Source: Chlorobiales bacterium (GTDB lineage Bacteria; Bacteroidota; Chlorobiia; Chlorobiales; Chlorobiaceae). From it: a stretch of DNA of 18,915 bases. Location of the stretch: contig JAKSDC010000207.1 in the NCBI GenBank assembly GCA_022360275.1, forward strand, positions 1 through 18,915. Direction: 5' to 3'. The notes under the pieces are model-generated. The model was not told where the DNA came from. It ran no database searches and saw nothing but the letters and a program-made list of their open reading frames with translations. The translations under genes and the position numbers were made by a program. This document shows, in pieces, positions 16,306-18,915 of the stretch (its first letter is position 1; each line of letters opens with the position of its first letter).

Positions 16306-17099
16306 TGAATACGGCCCCGCTGAATGGATGACACCTTGAAAAGCTTGTCCCCGAGCCCCGTATCATATTGCATGGCGCTGAACTCCATCACCGTCTTGTG
16401 GTTCCTGACTACATTCTCCATCTCCGAGTGCCGAACCGACCAGAAACCGTCCTCCCTGTCGAAATCGATCACCCTGTAGACCTTGAGCAAACCGTCTTTG
16501 TCATAGTACTCGGCTTTGAGCACCATATGCGCGATCTTGCTTACCCAGACAATCTTGCGGATATACATGTCATCGGGATCCAGAGGCACCGACTCGACTC
16601 TCCAGCACAAATGTCCGTCAACCTCTTCTTCCCCCTGCAACGTATGATTATCCTCGTCCACATGACGATCGCCCATGTCGTCATAGGTAAAGTCGCTTCC
16701 CATGAAATATTCGTTTTTCGAAGCCCCGCTGATACGCCGAACTTTTTTCATGGCCGGCATATACAGCCACTTGTCGTCCTCCCTCGACGGATCATCGTAT
16801 TCCCAGGACAGAAAAGCAGTTCCCTTGACATCAGCCGGCCGCTCGAAAACCATGACCGATTTTTTATCCTTCCCGTAATCTTTCGAGTACGAGGAAATTT
16901 CTCGCACCCGTTTGCTCCCGCGCTTGTTGATGAGCGTCATCCTCATGACCGAGGTCCGGTCATCTCCGTCAGGGCGTTCATCCTCCATCACCATCACGTT
17001 ACGTCCCGTCATCCGGTCGGTTTCGGCCAGGAGAGCCCCTTGCCCTGAAAACAGCAACACTGCAGAAACCAGCAAAACGCGGTGTATTTTCTCTATCAT
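16302..17099 (-). CDS. Outer membrane lipoprotein-sorting (LolA-like) protein
   Basis: A 265-residue periplasmic protein with a signal peptide (MIEKIHRVLLVSAVLLFSGQ, then GALLAE). The conserved family core is plain: VFERPADVKGTAFLSWEYDD, then DDKWLYMPAMKKVRRISG, then FMGSDFTYDDMGDR, matching the LolA-like family usually annotated as outer membrane lipoprotein-sorting protein (PF17131). These are half-barrel, lipid-binding folds in the periplasm and are commonly co-encoded with RND/MMPL transporters and barrels. ATG 17099 gives a normal signal peptide; an upstream in-frame start at 17162 would add 21 residues before it and is less likely. It is the first gene of a four-gene set and overlaps the next gene by 4 nt. 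It probably ferries a hydrophobic ligand for the transporter (inference). Confidence 0.85.
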   Translation of the reverse strand: MIEKIHRVLLVSAVLLFSGQGALLAETDRMTGRNVMVMEDERPDGDDRTSVMRMTLINKRGSKRVREISSYSKDYGKDKKSVMVFERPADVKGTAFLSWEYDDPSREDDKWLYMPAMKKVRRISGASKNEYFMGSDFTYDDMGDRHVDEDNHTLQGEEEVDGHLCWRVESVPLDPDDMYIRKIVWVSKIAHMVLKAEYYDKDGLLKVYRVIDFDREDGFWSVRHSEMENVVRNHKTVMEFSAMQYDTGLGDKLFKVSSIQRGRIH

Positions 17100-17408
17100 C
17101 AGTCCCGTTTGAATAATTTCAAGAGTTTCGATAAACAGCACTCCTGCTACTCCGGACAGCAAAAGGAGAAAGAAATGGAAATCGTGTGTTTTATGGCGTT
17201 TAAGGTACTCCGCTTCCTTACCGCCCTGCTAACGGCTGACGAACAAAGTTTAGCGATTGTCGAAACAGAGAGGTTCCCACTAACCTTGAACCGGCCCTTC
17301 CCCCGGGATCATCACCGTCATGGGGCAAAGATAAACGCCCGATAGAAAGAAGAGAGAAAAGGAAGTATAGATCGGAAAAGACCGTTCGCCGGAAGAATGA
17401 ATGAGCTA
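17100..17408. other. 309-bp intergenic gap: likely promoter region of the LolA-RND gene set
   Basis: This gap separates the AraC regulator's stop from the LolA-like gene. The promoter of the four-gene set is expected here on the minus strand, but I find no convincing -35/-10 pair or Fur box. On the minus strand just after the AraC stop, a weak stem (CCG/CGG around 17387-17393) is followed by a short T-run, at best a partial terminator. On the plus strand there is a small open frame with a strong ribosome binding site, listed separately. Confidence 0.5.
17175..17345 (+). CDS. Doubtful small ORF (56 aa) on the opposite strand
   Basis: The ATG at 17175 is preceded by AAAAGGAGA (17161-17169), a near-ideal Shine-Dalgarno at 6-nt spacing. 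The product starts MEIVCFMAFKVLRFLTALLT, a short hydrophobic stretch, then a polar tail ending KINAR. I recognise no family. It would be the only plus-strand gene in the window and lies in the likely promoter region of the LolA-RND set. The ribosome binding site may be chance, so the confidence is low. Confidence 0.18.
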   Translation: MEIVCFMAFKVLRFLTALLTADEQSLAIVETERFPLTLNRPFPRDHHRHGAKINAR

Positions 17409-18440
17409 TCAGGCTGTTTTTTTCCTGCGAAAATCAGCGCCGGGAGATATGCCGAAATGATGCTTGTACGCTTTGGCAAAATGGCTGAGACTCGAGTAAC
17501 CTACAGAATAAGCGGTTTCCGTTACAGTCAGCCCCTGATCCTCGATCATTACCCGTGCCTGTTTCAACCGCTCGTGCCTCAGATACTGAAAAACCGTTTT
17601 ACCGAACAACTGCCTAAAGCAGCGGTTTAATTTCGGATGTGACATCCCTGCCGCCTCAGCAAGATCATCGAGATTGGGTGGAGCATCCAGATTGTCGAGA
17701 AGCAGGCGTCGCACTTTCTCGATCCTGTTCTTCTCGGCCGGATGAACGGTGCCCCTTGCTGTGGCCAGAGCAGAAGCGGCTTTCAAACTTGAAAACTGTT
17801 GCAACTGATAAGCCATCAACTCAAGACAGCGGCTTTCGACATACAGTTTACGGCTCGCCCCGGCGTAAGGACAATCGATGATCTGCCGCAAAGCCAGATG
17901 CATGTCAGCCGTTATGCGTTCAACCTGAAAAAAACATGCATCGGTATCTTTATGAACAATCCCCTGCAGCACTTCAGGCAACAATGCACAATCATCGCCG
18001 AAATATGAAAGAAGCAACTCGGGATTAATTATAAAGGAAACACAGAGCTGCCTCACACCTGTCGCCATCCGGCCGTAACCATTCAGGTCATGAGCAAAAA
18101 AAAGATAATGCTCCCCTGCTCTGAGAGTAAACGGCTCCCTGTCCTTACCAAAAGCTCCCGTATAGTGCCCGGCAAGATAAAACCCGAAATGCACCGCAGA
18201 AGTATTCTCCTGATAACACATAATATCACGCTGAAACAAACAATCCGTTATCCAGAGCTCAAAACCGTTACGGATGACGATCTTTCGCAACCCACCCTTA
18301 CCAAAAGTTTCGGGACAGGACCAGCAACTCTCACAGTCCTCTGATTTTGTAAGAAAAAGACCATTTTTTTCGAGACAGCTCTCACAATTCTGCTGGCTGA
18401 ATTTCCATATACAATAATGTGCATCTGATTCTCTCAACAC
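17409..18440 (-). CDS. AraC-family regulator with a cysteine-rich N-terminus
   Basis: A 343-residue regulator if the GTG at 18440 is used. The C-terminal 100 residues contain the two AraC helix-turn-helix units: NLDDLAEAAGMSHPKLNRCF (about 255-274) and TVTETAYSVGYSSLSHFAKA (about 304-323), then HHFGISP. The first 45 residues carry CESC (19-22) and CESCWSC (36-42) plus Cys10, a cluster able to bind zinc, iron or an Fe-S centre. A TTG at 18290, preceded by AAGG, is an alternative start that would remove the cluster and leave a 293-residue protein. The frame is also open upstream of the GTG, into the tonB end, but without ATG/GTG/TTG that I can see. The stop of tonB is 29 nt away, so the two are probably co-transcribed. 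It likely controls the local uptake genes (inference). Confidence 0.85.
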   Translation of the reverse strand: MLRESDAHYCIWKFSQQNCESCLEKNGLFLTKSEDCESCWSCPETFGKGGLRKIVIRNGFELWITDCLFQRDIMCYQENTSAVHFGFYLAGHYTGAFGKDREPFTLRAGEHYLFFAHDLNGYGRMATGVRQLCVSFIINPELLLSYFGDDCALLPEVLQGIVHKDTDACFFQVERITADMHLALRQIIDCPYAGASRKLYVESRCLELMAYQLQQFSSLKAASALATARGTVHPAEKNRIEKVRRLLLDNLDAPPNLDDLAEAAGMSHPKLNRCFRQLFGKTVFQYLRHERLKQARVMIEDQGLTVTETAYSVGYSSLSHFAKAYKHHFGISPGADFRRKKTA

Positions 18441-18469
18441 GGATCTCTCTATGGTTTTATGATTTTCCC

Positions 18470-18915
18470 TCAGCGAAGCATAAATCGAATTGGCAACATC
18501 AACCAGACCTTGACAGGTTTGCCATTTTGAATTCCCGGACTGTAGCGAGACTTCATCACAGCCTCGATAGCAGCTTTGTCAAACTCCTTCCTGTCAGCAG
18601 GCTCACGCCTCATGATCTGCGCCTTTATCGCCCGGCCGTTTTCTGAAATCAGAACTCCGACAAATACCTTGCCTTCAAGACCGGCTCTTCTCGCCCTTTC
18701 AGGGTAGCGTGGTTTTCTTTGCTGAATAAACGAAGGCATTGTTTCAACAGGTACAAACACAGGAGCATCGCCAATACCACCATCAACACCTTGCGGCTGC
18801 TGAATAGCCTTTTTGATCTCTTTCTGGGTCGCAAGGGTCTGCTCGGGAGGAGCCTCTTCCTTTTTCACCTTTTTGATCTTGCCGACGTTGGGAGGCGCCT
18901 CGGCTTTGGGAGGAG
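18470..18915 (-). CDS. tonB: Energy transducer TonB, C-terminal part (window edge)
   Basis: This is the C-terminal portion of TonB; the N-terminal membrane anchor lies beyond the right edge. What is visible is a Pro/Lys/Glu-rich periplasmic linker (PPKAEAPPNVGKIKKVKKEE and on) followed by the TonB C-terminal domain: KPRYPERARRAGLEGKVFVG, then FDKAAIEAVMKSRYSPGIQN and GKPVKVWLMLPIRF. The YP at the start of the domain and the closing strand are characteristic. The protein transmits proton-motive energy to outer-membrane receptors, presumably including the two encoded here. The reading frame is open to the last base, so an internal GTG at 18868 is not the start. exbB/exbD may lie just upstream (inference). 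Confidence 0.93.
   Translation of the reverse strand, partial: PPKAEAPPNVGKIKKVKKEEAPPEQTLATQKEIKKAIQQPQGVDGGIGDAPVFVPVETMPSFIQQRKPRYPERARRAGLEGKVFVGVLISENGRAIKAQIMRREPADRKEFDKAAIEAVMKSRYSPGIQNGKPVKVWLMLPIRFMLR

Noticed and set aside
1..18915. CRISPR arrays, tRNA or rRNA genes, phage genes and intact transposases
   Set aside because: No regularly spaced repeats, no cloverleaf or rRNA-like sequence noticed, and no transposase or phage domain in any frame.

Overview
All genes I can support in this window lie on the minus strand, so transcription runs from the right edge to the left. The gene content is typical of iron or metallophore acquisition in a Gram-negative bacterium: TonB, two TonB-dependent outer-membrane receptors, two AraC-type regulators, an ABC exporter, an RND-type exporter with envelope partners, and the start of a feoAB ferrous iron operon. 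Shine-Dalgarno sites are clear at several genes and base composition looks moderate. Gene order and protein style remind me of green sulfur bacteria (Chlorobiaceae), but that is an impression, not something the sequence proves.

Right to left: the C-terminal half of TonB (18915-18470) is followed by an AraC regulator with a cysteine-rich N-terminus (18440-17409). After a 309-bp gap comes a four-gene set: a LolA-like outer membrane lipoprotein-sorting protein, a DUF1302-like outer-membrane barrel, an MMPL/RND transporter and a four-helix membrane protein (17099-12109). Next is a degraded zone holding a broken COMT-like methyltransferase remnant (about 12023-11764) and a 143-bp hairpin-forming element with 12-bp perfect terminal inverted repeats (11665-11523). 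This element ends 18 bp before the start codon of the second receptor (11504-9330).

Downstream of a possible terminator are an ABC-2 ATPase, a very large ABC permease fused to an M1-peptidase-like domain, and an LCM/TcmP-type methyltransferase, packed as an operon (9234-4221). Then come a PchR-like AraC regulator (3990-3001), a second receptor with a strong ribosome binding site (2699-591), and feoA-feoB, overlapping by 14 nt, with feoB cut off at the left edge.

A working model (inference): TonB energises the two receptors to import a metal chelate, the AraC proteins sense the ligand or metal, the ABC and RND systems export a molecule or maintain the envelope, the methyltransferase modifies a small molecule, and FeoAB takes in Fe2+. 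No siderophore synthetase is present, so the chelate could be foreign or made elsewhere. The most distinctive points are the pseudo-enzyme state of the M1-like domain (both zinc-binding His positions are Arg), the hairpin element in the receptor leader, the methyltransferase remnant, and the CxxC-rich head of the second AraC regulator.
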